Source: Paludisphaera rhizosphaerae (GTDB lineage: Bacteria > Planctomycetota > Planctomycetia > Isosphaerales > Isosphaeraceae). Taken from it: a DNA stretch of 39,823 nt. The stretch spans positions 1 to 39,823 of the forward strand of contig NZ_JAALCR010000044.1 of the NCBI RefSeq assembly GCF_011065895.1. Direction: 5' to 3'. Position numbers and translations under genes: made by a program. Of this stretch, positions 6,924 through 14,512 are shown piece after piece. The notes under the pieces are model-generated. The model searched no databases, was not told the DNA's origin, and was given only the letters and a program-made list of their open reading frames with translations. How positions within the stretch are numbered: position 1 is the first letter of the stretch; the number at the start of each line of letters is the position of its first letter.

Positions 6924-8699
6924 ATGAGGAAGCCGCCCCGGGAATCCAAGGAGGGGACGCCGACGCATGAGCCGACACGCCGGGCGGAGCGGGCTGTCGC
7001 GGCGGCGGGGCCGTTCGCGCGGGTGAACGCCTGGTTGGCGCGGCCGGTCGGCCGGCTGGGGCTGTTGGTCCTCTGGGGGGCGATTCTCTGCGCGCCGGGG
7101 ATCCTGTTCTTCAACCCGTATGAACCATTCGCGGGGGGGCATATCACTCGCGACCCGTTGTGGATCCACCGGCTCTACAGCGACGACTTCATCTACGTGT
7201 CGGCCTCGCGGAACCTCTCGCGGACGATGGCGAATCTGTTCACACCGCATTTCACCCACGTCGTCCCGGCCTGGCGGCTCCTAACCTGGTTTCTGGTCGC
7301 TTCGGCCGGGAGCCTGGCGCGGCTGCCGGACGTGTTGGCGGTCGCATCGTACGGGATCCTGGCGGCGACAATGGTTCTCGTGGGCCGGCTGACGGCGCGA
7401 GAGACGGGGAACCAGGCCGTGGGAGCGGCGGCGGCGGTCGGGGTCGGCACGACCTCGCTGATGATCGCGCCGGGGACGTGGTATTCGGCCGGGCAACCGC
7501 TCTGGGCGGCGTTCGCGACCCTCGGGGCTCTCTGGTTCGCGCAGTCCTGGCGGCGGTCGCCGTCGTGGCTTGCGCTCGGGCTCTGCATGGCGTCGACAGC
7601 CTGCGCGGGATGGCTCTGGACGATCGGCCATCTGGCGGGTCCGACGACGGCAATCTATCTGTGGCTCGATGGTCGACGGTCGTGCCGCAAGGCGGCCCTG
7701 GCGCCGATCGCGGCGACGGCCCTCGCCGTGGGGCTCTCGGTCGTCCTGGGCGCGGGGAAAGTCGACAGCCGGACGAGCTTCCACGGTCGGACGACGGCCG
7801 AGGCCGTGAGACCCGTCGAGGGCGTCTTCCACACGATGCAGGCCATCCCCGAGAGCCTGGTCCTGGGGAACCTCGGCCTGGCCGCCGAGACGACCGCGGG
7901 GCAGGGGGCGTTGCTCACCCTCGGCCTGCTCGGCCTCTGGGCGATCCCCCGGTTCCGTCGCGGCGGACTCGGGGCGTTCAACCCGATCGAGATCGCCGGC
8001 GCGACGTTCCTGGCGGGGAGCTATCTCATGGAATGGACCGTCCGCGGCTATCTCGATTACAAGTACTTACGCACGTTTAACGTGGACATGATGGTGCCCT
8101 GGTACCACGTCGCGCCCCAGGTCGGGGCGGTCCTCCTCGTGGTCGGCTGGTGGATGGGGCCGAGGAAGTCGGATGCGGTCGAGTCCCAGCCGGCGTCGAT
8201 GCCGTTGAGCCGCAAGGCGGCGCTGGGGGTTCTGGCCTTCGCGGCGGTGCTGGCCGCCCTGAACCGGCCTCGGGTGGAGGACCTCTGGATCCACAGCGCC
8301 CCGGAGATGACGGCCTCGGAAGCCGCGCGCTTTCCGATCCCAGAACTGCAGCGGATGCGGGCCACCTCGCTGCTGCTGGACGAGGCCGCGAACCAGCGGA
8401 AGCATCTGCGGCGATATGACCTCGCGCAGAAAACGGCGGCTGGAATGGGGATCGGCCGCGACGCCATCCACGCCGCATTCGGCCGGATCGACGCTCCGCT
8501 GTTGCCCGACCGCTGCGACGGGGTCGACCTCCTGGACCTGCCCGAGCACGGTCAGCCGGCGGATCATGCTCGGGTCCGGCAGGCGCTCGGGCCGTACTTC
8601 ATTCTGGAGCCGCCGCCCCGGCCGGATTGGTACGCGGCCGGGGACGTCTGGCCGCCGCCGTCGTCGAAGCCGACGAGCGGGGCGGCCCACGCTCCTTGA
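6924..8699 (+). CDS. Polytopic membrane protein, possibly a GT-C-type glycosyltransferase
   Basis: The 591-residue protein starts at ATG 6924 behind a G-rich stretch; TTG 6891 is in frame but lies in repeat DNA. About ten to twelve hydrophobic segments follow a charged N-terminus (first at about residues 46-63). The first large external loop carries 'LYSDDFIYVSASRNLS', an Asp-Asp pair near residues 87-88 placed like the acidic catalytic motif of GT-C glycosyltransferases that use lipid-linked sugars. The C-terminal 120 residues are soluble. I do not recognise a named family, so the glycosyltransferase idea is inference from topology and the DD motif. It converges on dnaB, the two stop codons being 10 bases apart. 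Function may concern cell-surface glycan or protein glycosylation. Confidence 0.7.
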   Translation: MRKPPRESKEGTPTHEPTRRAERAVAAAGPFARVNAWLARPVGRLGLLVLWGAILCAPGILFFNPYEPFAGGHITRDPLWIHRLYSDDFIYVSASRNLSRTMANLFTPHFTHVVPAWRLLTWFLVASAGSLARLPDVLAVASYGILAATMVLVGRLTARETGNQAVGAAAAVGVGTTSLMIAPGTWYSAGQPLWAAFATLGALWFAQSWRRSPSWLALGLCMASTACAGWLWTIGHLAGPTTAIYLWLDGRRSCRKAALAPIAATALAVGLSVVLGAGKVDSRTSFHGRTTAEAVRPVEGVFHTMQAIPESLVLGNLGLAAETTAGQGALLTLGLLGLWAIPRFRRGGLGAFNPIEIAGATFLAGSYLMEWTVRGYLDYKYLRTFNVDMMVPWYHVAPQVGAVLLVVGWWMGPRKSDAVESQPASMPLSRKAALGVLAFAAVLAALNRPRVEDLWIHSAPEMTASEAARFPIPELQRMRATSLLLDEAANQRKHLRRYDLAQKTAAGMGIGRDAIHAAFGRIDAPLLPDRCDGVDLLDLPEHGQPADHARVRQALGPYFILEPPPRPDWYAAGDVWPPPSSKPTSGAAHAP

Positions 8700-8709
8700 T
8701 TGCGCCCGG

Positions 8710-10152
8710 TCAGAACGGCCGGCCTTCCTCGATCGGCTGCTCGACGTGCGAGAGGTTGTCGAACAGGGTGAGGTTCTTGATGAAGACGAGCTTGGCGGTG
8801 TCGGTTCGTCCCGAGCGGTTCTTGGCGACGATGACCTCGGCGATGCCGGGCTGGTCGTTGGCGTCGTAGTAGTCGGGCCGGTGGAGCAGGAGCACCATGT
8901 CGGCGTCCTGCTCGATGGCGCCCGACTCGCGAAGGTCGGCCATGCGGGGCCGGCGGTCCTCGCGGTTCTCGACGGCTCGGTTCAACTGAGAAAGGGCGAT
9001 CACCGGCACATGCAACTCGCGGGCGAGCATCTTGAGGCGGCGGCTGATCTTGGCGATCTGCTCCTGGCGGCTGTCACGGGAGTCGTCGGAGTCGATGAGC
9101 TGGATGTAGTCGATCATGATCAGACCCAGCCCGTGCCGCATCTTCAACCGACGCGCCGAGGCCGTGATCTGGAGCATGTTCCGCGAGGGCGTGTCGTCGA
9201 TGTGGATGGGCGAGGTGTTGATCTCGCCGAACGCCTTGCTCAGTTTGCTCATCTCGCGGTAGTCCATACCGCGTCCCGTCCGGATCTTGTGGTGGTCGAC
9301 CTTGGAGTGGCCGCAGAGAATTCGCTCGCCCAACTCCAGCCGGCCCATTTCCAGGCTGACGATCAGCGAGGGGACCTTGAGATTGACGGCCGCGTGGGCG
9401 CAGATGTTCACGGCGAGAGCCGTCTTCCCCATGCTGGGCCGGGCCGCCAGGATGATGAGCTGCTCGGGCTGGAAGCCGCTGGTGATGTCGTCGAGGTCGT
9501 AGAAGCCGGTTCCGACCCCGGTGACGGCGTGGGAATCCTCCGATCGCTTGATAATCCGGTCCATCGCCTCGGCGAGGACGACGTCCAGGTCGTGGATCTG
9601 GCCCTTGATCTGGTCCTCGGCGATCTCGAAGACCTTGCGTTCGGCGGACTCCAGAAGCTGCTGCGAGGTGAACAGGTTGGAGTAGCCGTCGCGGATGATC
9701 TCCGTGGCGCTCTGGATCAACTGGCGGCTAACCGACTTCTGGCGGACGATCTCGGCGTGGTAGCGGGCGTTGGCGGCATGCGGGACGCTGTTGGCGATCT
9801 CCGACAGGCCGTCGTCGCCGCCGATCTGCTCCATCACGCCCTGGCGTTCCAGCTCGTCGCCCAGGGTGACCGCGTCGACGGCTTTCCCGTCGTTGTACAT
9901 CTCGCGGACGGCCCGGAAGATGATCTGGTGGGCGTCGCGGTAGAAGTCGTCGGGCGTCAGGAACGAGACGATGTCGTGCAGGACGTCGTTGTCCAGCAGG
10001 ATGCCGCCCAGGACGCTGCGCTCAGCATCGAGGTTCTGAGGCGGCAGACGGTCGCCGATCGCCGGCTCGTGACGACCAAAGGGCCCGTTGCCGTTCTTCC
10101 CTTCCCGTCCGAATCCCTGGCTGTTGCTGTATCCCGCGGGGACGGATGCCAT
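8710..10152 (-). CDS. dnaB: Replicative DNA helicase DnaB
   Basis: The 480-residue protein is read from ATG 10152, preceded by AAGGAG 11 bases upstream. An ATG at 10269 would add 39 residues of low-complexity sequence overlapping a palindrome, so I reject it. The N-terminal domain begins near residue 35 ('LPPQNLDAERSVLGGILLD'). The RecA-like core has Walker A 'ARPSMGKTA' near 238-245, the Walker B region 'GLGLIMIDYIQLI' and the sensor/arginine region 'SQLNRAVENREDRRP', typical of DnaB. The hexamer unwinds DNA 5'-3' at replication forks with DnaG primase. It is the last gene of the rplY-pth-rpsF-ssb-rplI-dnaB block, but a strong hairpin and a 264-base gap after rplI suggest at least partly independent transcription. 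Confidence 0.96.
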   Translation of the reverse strand: MASVPAGYSNSQGFGREGKNGNGPFGRHEPAIGDRLPPQNLDAERSVLGGILLDNDVLHDIVSFLTPDDFYRDAHQIIFRAVREMYNDGKAVDAVTLGDELERQGVMEQIGGDDGLSEIANSVPHAANARYHAEIVRQKSVSRQLIQSATEIIRDGYSNLFTSQQLLESAERKVFEIAEDQIKGQIHDLDVVLAEAMDRIIKRSEDSHAVTGVGTGFYDLDDITSGFQPEQLIILAARPSMGKTALAVNICAHAAVNLKVPSLIVSLEMGRLELGERILCGHSKVDHHKIRTGRGMDYREMSKLSKAFGEINTSPIHIDDTPSRNMLQITASARRLKMRHGLGLIMIDYIQLIDSDDSRDSRQEQIAKISRRLKMLARELHVPVIALSQLNRAVENREDRRPRMADLRESGAIEQDADMVLLLHRPDYYDANDQPGIAEVIVAKNRSGRTDTAKLVFIKNLTLFDNLSHVEQPIEEGRPF

Positions 10153-10223
10153 GACCGAGTCCACTCCTTGGAATGCCGAGGCCGGCGGTCCCGTCGTCTT
10201 CGGCGCGCGAGGGAACGCTGGTT

Positions 10224-10239
10224 GTTCAGTCGACTGAAC
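10224..10239. promoter_or_regulatory. Perfect 16-base palindrome upstream of dnaB
   Basis: GTTCAGTCGACTGAAC is its own reverse complement. It lies 72-87 bases upstream of the dnaB ATG. On the minus strand it directly follows TACAAT (10246-10241), a five-of-six match to a -10 box, so it would cover the transcription start, the usual place for a repressor. No good -35 is visible. The regulator is unknown; the GTTC-N8-GAAC form matches no LexA box I know. Confidence 0.5.
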
Positions 10240-10365
10240 GATTGTATCGGCGGACGACGCCGCAGGCATCGTCGAAAACGGGAATCCGTGGAGCGGAGGG
10301 GTGGGGTCGCGAGGGGATGTGGGGATTTGCCGGCGGCAGGCCGACGGCGAGGAGAGGCAAGGAGC

Positions 10366-10400
10366 GGGGCGTCCGCCGCGAGAGTGCGGCCGGACGCCCC
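10366..10400 (-). terminator. Strong hairpin after rplI
   Basis: GGGGCGTCCG pairs with CGGACGCCCC, and inside it CCGC pairs with GCGG around a short loop, giving about 14 pairs with one bulged C. It begins 17 bases after the rplI stop on the minus strand. There is no real T-run behind it, so it may be a weak or factor-aided terminator, an attenuator or a 3'-end stabiliser. Confidence 0.6.
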
Positions 10401-10416
10401 GAGATTCGGCGGCAGG

Positions 10417-11028
10417 TCAGACCGCGGCTTCCTCGGTGTGGGTCGGGACGACCCACAGCTTGACCTCGGTGTCGATGTCCTGCCCCAGGTGGAGCTTGAT
10501 CATGTAGAGGCCCAGCTCCTTGAGCGGACCTTCGATCTTGACCTGTTCGGTCGCGATCGTGAAGCCGTCGGTCTTGAGGGCGGCGGCGATCTGGTCGGCG
10601 TTGACCGAGCCGTAGAGGTGGCCGTCCTCGTTGGCGTTCGCCTCGATCGTCAGCGAGCGCTGGGCGATCTGGGCGGCGAGGGCCATGAGGTCGGCGCGAC
10701 GGGCGGCCTCGAGAGCGCGGAGACGCTCACGGTGCTTCTCGACGACGCGGAGGTTGTGCGGGGTCGCGAAGGTGGCCAGCCCCTGCGGGAGCAGGTAGTT
10801 GCGGGCGAAGCCGGGGCGGACCTTGACCAGGTCGCCGGCGTCGCCGACGAAGGGCACCTTGTTGGTCAGCAGGACGTGCATGTAGCCGTCCTTGGCCCGC
10901 AGCGGGTGGTTCTTGCGGCGCTCGACGCCGGGCTGGCGGGGGGGGCCGGCCGGGGTGGACTTCTTCGCGCCTTCGCCCTTCGCCTTGCCCTGGGACTTGG
11001 GCTTATTCTTGGTCTGGGTCTTCGCCAT
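10417..11028 (-). CDS. rplI: 50S ribosomal protein bL9 with basic N-terminal extension
   Basis: The 203-residue protein starts at ATG 11028. The canonical bL9 begins at internal Met50 ('MHVLLTNKVPFVGDAGDLVKV') and continues with 'RPGFARNYLLPQGLAT', the rRNA-binding N-domain, a central helix and the C-domain ending near 'LHLGQDIDTEVKLWVVP'. Most bL9 proteins are about 148 residues, so the 49 leading residues (Lys/Gln/Pro/Gly-rich) are extra. bL9 binds 23S rRNA near the L1 stalk and helps restrain mRNA slippage. It lies downstream of ssb and upstream of dnaB. Met50 itself as start is the alternative, but the in-frame extension has no stop. Confidence 0.93.
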   Translation of the reverse strand: MAKTQTKNKPKSQGKAKGEGAKKSTPAGPPRQPGVERRKNHPLRAKDGYMHVLLTNKVPFVGDAGDLVKVRPGFARNYLLPQGLATFATPHNLRVVEKHRERLRALEAARRADLMALAAQIAQRSLTIEANANEDGHLYGSVNADQIAAALKTDGFTIATEQVKIEGPLKELGLYMIKLHLGQDIDTEVKLWVVPTHTEEAAV

Positions 11029-11277
11029 TGTCGATTGTCGCTTTCGATCCTTAGGCAAGCGCCGGGCGTTGGGGGCGTTCGTCGCCCTCCCCCATCCTCT
11101 CATCTCGCAGAGCCGCGCCGAGCCGTTGACGTACTTCAGGAAAAAAGGGCGAGCCGTTCGAAAGGGCGCGGAGCGCTCTTCATCGACGACGGACGCGCAA
11201 GCAGTCGATTAAAACCGATCGGGCCGAAATCTCCAATAGGTGCGTCTGTGCACTGTCGTGGTTCGGCCCGCCGGGGG

Positions 11278-11820
11278 TCAGAACGGGATGTCGTCGTCTC
11301 CCTGGTCCGGTGCGACAGCCGCGCGGCCGGCGTTGGAGTTCGACGGAGCGAAGCCGCCGCGGGGCGGGCCGTTGTCGAAACCACGGTCCTGATCCTGCCG
11401 GGGGCGACGGGCTGGGGCCGACTCACGGGCCGGGGGCGCTCCGTACTCCTCGTCGCCGGCGTAACCGGTTCCGCCGCCGCCGTCTCGGCGGCTGTCGAGG
11501 AACTGGACGCGGTCGGCCTGGACGCGGACCTTCGAGCGCTTCTCGCCGGACGTCTTGTCTTCCCACTGGTCCATCTTGAGGGAGCCTTCGACGAAGATCA
11601 GGCTCCCCTTGCGGAGGATCTGGCAGCAGGTTTCAGCCTGCCGGTCCCAGACGGTGACGTCGATGTACAGGACTTCCTCGCGGCGGTCTCCGTCGCGCCC
11701 CTGCCAGGAGCGGTTGACGGCCATCCGCAGCTCGGCGACGGCGGTCCCGTTGGGGATCCGTCGCAGTTCGGGATCGAAGGTGAGACGACCCATCAACTGC
11801 ACGCGGTTCAAATCCGGCAT
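11278..11820 (-). CDS. ssb: Single-stranded DNA-binding protein
   Basis: The 180-residue protein starts at ATG 11820 with AAAGGAG nine bases upstream. Residues 1-110 form the OB fold: 'NRVQLMGRLTFDPELRRIPNG', 'VAELRMAVNRSW', 'VDRQ'-like 'VTVWDRQAETC' and 'KGSLIFVEGSLKMDQWED'. A Gly/Arg/Pro-rich linker leads to the acidic tip DDDIPF, which docks partner proteins such as primase, RecO and exonuclease I. It coats single-stranded DNA as a tetramer at forks and repair sites. It lies between rpsF and rplI, the usual place, but without the expected rpsR downstream. Confidence 0.96.
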   Translation of the reverse strand: MPDLNRVQLMGRLTFDPELRRIPNGTAVAELRMAVNRSWQGRDGDRREEVLYIDVTVWDRQAETCCQILRKGSLIFVEGSLKMDQWEDKTSGEKRSKVRVQADRVQFLDSRRDGGGGTGYAGDEEYGAPPARESAPARRPRQDQDRGFDNGPPRGGFAPSNSNAGRAAVAPDQGDDDIPF

Positions 11821-11973
11821 CGCCCCGCTCCTTTCCCTTCTGTCCGAGTACTCAATACGCGAAACGGCTTGCAGATAAGGGTAAACGGTTGTTCCCTAGA
11901 TTGCAAGTCGATTCGCGCGTCGATGGATGGGGTTGCAACGGTCGCGCCAGTTGGGTCTTCCGCGCCGGGGCGT

Positions 11974-12381
11974 TCAGTCGTCGCGACGGCGGCGGCGGGG
12001 ACGGTCGTCGAGGTCGTCGTCGGAGGCGTTCTCGGCGTCGACGTTCGGGTTCGAGGTCATCGCCTGGTTGACGAGCTGTTCCTCGAGCTTCGGGTGGACC
12101 TTCAGGATCAGCTCGCGAAGGATGACGTCGCTGAGGTGGCAGTCGTTGACGATCTCCTTGAGCTTCGATCCGTCGGTGCGGAAGTAGGTCAGGAGGTACG
12201 TCCCCTTCTTGTGGCCGTTGATCGGGTAGGCGAGCCGGCGCTCGTCCCACTGGCGGCTGGCGACGATCTCGGACTCGTACTTGGTGAGAATGTCGTGGAC
12301 CTGCTTGACGGTGTCGTCCCAGGCCGCGGCGGCCTTGGTGCTGTCGAGCAGGAACATGCCTTCATAGGTGTGGACGGGCAA
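11974..12381 (-). CDS. rpsF: 30S ribosomal protein bS6
   Basis: The 135-residue protein starts at TTG 12381, supported by GGAGA eight to nine bases upstream and by the family N-terminus 'HTYEGMFLLDS'. The ferredoxin-like core runs to about residue 105 ('WDERRLAYPINGHKKGTYLLTYF'). The tail is first acidic and then Arg-rich ('DDDLDDRPRRRRRDD'); S6 tails are often modified in other bacteria. bS6 normally pairs with bS18 on the 30S platform, yet the bS18 gene is not in this block. It is transcribed with pth upstream and ssb downstream. Confidence 0.94.
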   Translation of the reverse strand: MPVHTYEGMFLLDSTKAAAAWDDTVKQVHDILTKYESEIVASRQWDERRLAYPINGHKKGTYLLTYFRTDGSKLKEIVNDCHLSDVILRELILKVHPKLEEQLVNQAMTSNPNVDAENASDDDLDDRPRRRRRDD

Positions 12382-12438
12382 GGGTCGGGTCTCCGTTGGG
12401 TCGTCGTCAGGTTCGGGTGTGGGTGTTTGGCTTGTCTG

Positions 12439-13008
12439 TTACGTGGGGGACGGTCCGTTGAATCGGTTCATGGCCGCCTGCATCCCTTGGGAGGCCCAGA
12501 CGGCGACGGCCTGCGAGGCGAGGATCAGGGCGTCGTCGATTCTCGCACGGTCGGTCCCTTTGAAGCGGCCCAGGACGTAGTCGACGGCCTGGCCCTCCTC
12601 CGGCTCGCCGATGCCGATTCGGAGGCGGGGGAATTCATGGGTGCCGAAGTGGGCGGCGACGTCGCGGAGCCCTTTCTGGCCGCCGTCGGAGCCCCCCTTT
12701 CGGAGACGGAGCTTGCCGACGGGGAGGTTCAGGTCGTCGCAGACCACCAGGACGTCGGCCAACTCGATCTTGTGGAACCGGACGGCCTGGCCGACCGATC
12801 GGCCGCTGAGGTTCATGAACGTATCGGGCTTCAGCAACAGGACGCGGCGGAAGTCGATCTCGACCTCGGCGAGCAGGCCTTCGAACTTGCGAGTGAAGGC
12901 TGCGCCGGCGGCCATGCGGTCGACGAGGTCGAAACCGATGTTGTGCCGGGTCCCGTGGTATTTGGGGCCGGGATTTCCCAGCCCCACGACGAGCTTCAGG
13001 GATGGCAA
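12439..13008 (-). CDS. pth: Peptidyl-tRNA hydrolase
   Basis: The 189-residue protein starts at TTG 13008, with AGGGAG eight bases upstream. It has the family signature: 'LVVGLGNPGPKYHGTRHNIGF' including the conserved Asn and catalytic His, 'KPDTFMNLSGRSV', 'VVCDDLNLPVGKLRLRKGGSDGGQKGLRD' and 'FPRLRIGIGEPEE'. The enzyme cleaves peptides from peptidyl-tRNA released by stalled ribosomes, recycling tRNA in the cytoplasm. The length is normal for Pth. It follows rplY by 59 bases, an arrangement (bL25-pth) common in bacteria. Confidence 0.96.
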   Translation of the reverse strand: MPSLKLVVGLGNPGPKYHGTRHNIGFDLVDRMAAGAAFTRKFEGLLAEVEIDFRRVLLLKPDTFMNLSGRSVGQAVRFHKIELADVLVVCDDLNLPVGKLRLRKGGSDGGQKGLRDVAAHFGTHEFPRLRIGIGEPEEGQAVDYVLGRFKGTDRARIDDALILASQAVAVWASQGMQAAMNRFNGPSPT

Positions 13009-13067
13009 GGCGAGAACTCCCTACGGCAAGGCGGGGGAAGGGCCGGGGCCGGCCCCCCGCGCCGAGG

Positions 13068-13715
13068 TCACTCGGCCTCCTTCTCCTTACGCTCGGGCTT
13101 GATGACTTCGGGCTGGGTCGCTTCGCCCTCGGCCGAGGCGGCCTCGGTCTGCTGGGTCGGCGACACGACGTGGATGAGCAGCAGTTCGGGGTCCGCCTCG
13201 ACGACGACGCCCTGCGGAAGAGTCAACTCGCGGACGTGGACGCCCTGGTTGAGCTTCAGGCCGGAGACGTCGACCTTGATCGAGTCGGGGATCGAACCGG
13301 CGGGGCACTTGACGGTCAGGGTGCGGACGACGGGCTCCAGCACGCCCCCTTCGCCGACGCCGACGGCCTCGCCCTTGTATTCCAGGGCGACGTCGGTCTC
13401 GATCAGCTCGCCCTTGTCGACCCGAGCGAAATCGACGTGGAGGATCTCGCGGCCGAGGTGGTCCCACTGGACCTCGCGGATCAGCACGGTCTCAGTCTGG
13501 CCGCCCAGATCGAGCTCGGCCAGGTGGCTGGCGGCGGCGATCATCGACCGGGCGTCGATCGCGTCCAGGCTGATGGGGACCACGGCCTGCTTATGGCCGT
13601 AGATGACGGCAGGGATCCGGCCGGACTTGCGCAGGTTGCGTGACGCGCGGCTGCCCGTCCCCTTGTTCTTGGCGGGGTCTCGGGTTTCGACTTTCAACTT
13701 GAGTGCTTCGGACAT
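13068..13715 (-). CDS. rplY: 50S ribosomal protein bL25, CTC/TL5 two-domain form
   Basis: The 215-residue protein is read from ATG 13715, with GAGG nine bases upstream; longer in-frame starts add non-conserved sequence. The N-domain ('GSRASRNLRKSGRIPAVIYG') binds 5S rRNA. The C-domain of the CTC/TL5 type contains 'HVDFARVDKGELIETDVALEYKGEAVG' and 'LEPVVRTLTVKCPAGSIPDSIKVDVSGL'. A charged tail of about 25 residues ends the chain. In other bacteria the two-domain form is stress-linked (general stress protein CTC). It heads the rplY-pth-rpsF-ssb-rplI group and is separated from trmL by an intrinsic terminator. Confidence 0.95.
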   Translation of the reverse strand: MSEALKLKVETRDPAKNKGTGSRASRNLRKSGRIPAVIYGHKQAVVPISLDAIDARSMIAAASHLAELDLGGQTETVLIREVQWDHLGREILHVDFARVDKGELIETDVALEYKGEAVGVGEGGVLEPVVRTLTVKCPAGSIPDSIKVDVSGLKLNQGVHVRELTLPQGVVVEADPELLLIHVVSPTQQTEAASAEGEATQPEVIKPERKEKEAE

Positions 13716-13865
13716 CGTCGCTCGCCTCGACGGAACCGCGCCGGGCGGGGTTCCGTTGATCCATTGAAAAGAGAGCCGCGGGCTTCCCTCGACGCACCTT
13801 GCGCCGACGACCTCCCTCCGAGAAGGGTCGCCGCGAGCGGTCGCTCGTCGCACTTCGCCCGTCGA

Positions 13866-13887
13866 AAAATGCGGCCCTGGAGGCCGC
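13866..13887 (-). terminator. Intrinsic terminator after trmL
   Basis: On the minus strand GCGGCC-TCCAG-GGCCGC is followed at once by ATTTTT, a textbook hairpin and T-run. It lies about 36 bases past the trmL stop and before the rplY start. It separates trmL from the rplY group, so that group should have its own promoter. Confidence 0.8.
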
Positions 13888-13897
13888 GCATCCGTCC

Positions 13898-13926
13898 ATT
13901 ATGCAAATCCGACCCGAATCCTTCAA
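13898..13926 (-). promoter_or_regulatory. Possible promoter overlapping the trmL 3' end
   Basis: On the minus strand TTGAAG (four of six to TTGACA), 17 bases, then CATAAT (five of six to TATAAT). The start point would be near 13891, so the terminator hairpin would sit at the extreme 5' end of the RNA. This makes the element doubtful as the rplY promoter unless that hairpin is read through. Confidence 0.3.
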
Positions 13927-14417
13927 GACGGGAGATCGCCGACGGCTGGCGAATTACCGAAGCCGACCTGGCGAACAGCCTCGTAAAGCCCGACCGCCGC
14001 GGCGTTGGCGAGGTTCAAGCTGCGGGCTTCGGGTCGCATGGGGATTCTCAGGGCCCGCTCGCGGGCTTCGGTCACCCGGCGGACAGGAAGGCCGCGGCTT
14101 TCAGGGCCAAAGATCAGGCCGTCCCCAGCGTGGAAGACAGCCTCCGTATACAGGTGTGTCGATTTGGTGCTGAACCACCACAGATGGTCGATTCCGATGG
14201 CGGCGACGACCTCGTCTAAGGAGTCGACGATCCGGAGGTTCAGGTGCTCCCAGTAATCGAGGCCCGCACGGCGGACCATACGATCGTCGAGATGGAAGCC
14301 CAGGGGGCGTACCAGCCAGAGCGCCGCGCCGACCGCCACGCAGGTCCGGCCGATCGCACCGGCGTTGGCGGCGATCTCGGGTTCGAAGAGGATGACTTGG
14401 AGAGGAGGAGAAGGCAT
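13923..14417 (-). CDS. trmL: tRNA (cytidine/uridine-34 2'-O)-methyltransferase TrmL
   Basis: The 164-residue SPOUT protein starts at ATG 14417. The three SpoU motifs are present: 'NAGAIGRTC' near 16-25, 'GLIFGPESRGLP' near 98-110 and 'IPMRPEARSLNLANAAAVGLYE' near 124-147. These build the trefoil-knot SAM site. The length and lack of an extra RNA-binding domain fit TrmL, which methylates the 2'-O of the wobble base in tRNA-Leu isoacceptors as a dimer. Terminators lie on both sides, so it looks like a single-gene unit. Confidence 0.92.
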   Translation of the reverse strand: MPSPPLQVILFEPEIAANAGAIGRTCVAVGAALWLVRPLGFHLDDRMVRRAGLDYWEHLNLRIVDSLDEVVAAIGIDHLWWFSTKSTHLYTEAVFHAGDGLIFGPESRGLPVRRVTEARERALRIPMRPEARSLNLANAAAVGLYEAVRQVGFGNSPAVGDLPS

Positions 14418-14445
14418 CGAGCGTCGGCCCCTGGTGAAGGCGAAA

Positions 14446-14483
14446 CGCCCGGCGACGGGAGGATGTCCTCCGGTCGTCGGGCG
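14446..14483 (-). terminator. Long hairpin after the DUF1559 gene
   Basis: CGCCCGGCGAC pairs with GTCGTCGGGCG (10 Watson-Crick pairs plus one mismatch/wobble) and the interior GGAGGA/TCCTCC pairs again, so nearly all 38 bases fold into one stem. It starts 30 bases past the DUF1559 stop on the minus strand and is followed by GTTTCG, a weak T-run. It probably ends that transcript ahead of trmL. Confidence 0.65.
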
Positions 14484-14512
14484 CTGAGAGCGGACTCAGT
14501 CTTGCAATCAGA

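Noticed and set aside
5386-6927. A 513-codon open frame on the plus strand
   Set aside because: It overlaps the desaturase antisense and continues through the repeat region without a recognisable domain.
6153-7259. A 368-codon open frame on the minus strand across the gene-free region
   Set aside because: It runs into the recognised membrane-protein gene on the other strand and is low-complexity; kept only as part of the repeat observation, since a remnant gene cannot be excluded.
8416-13602. A 1728-codon open frame on the plus strand
   Set aside because: It is antisense to dnaB, rplI, ssb, rpsF, pth and rplY, all recognised on the minus strand; it results from high GC and codon bias.
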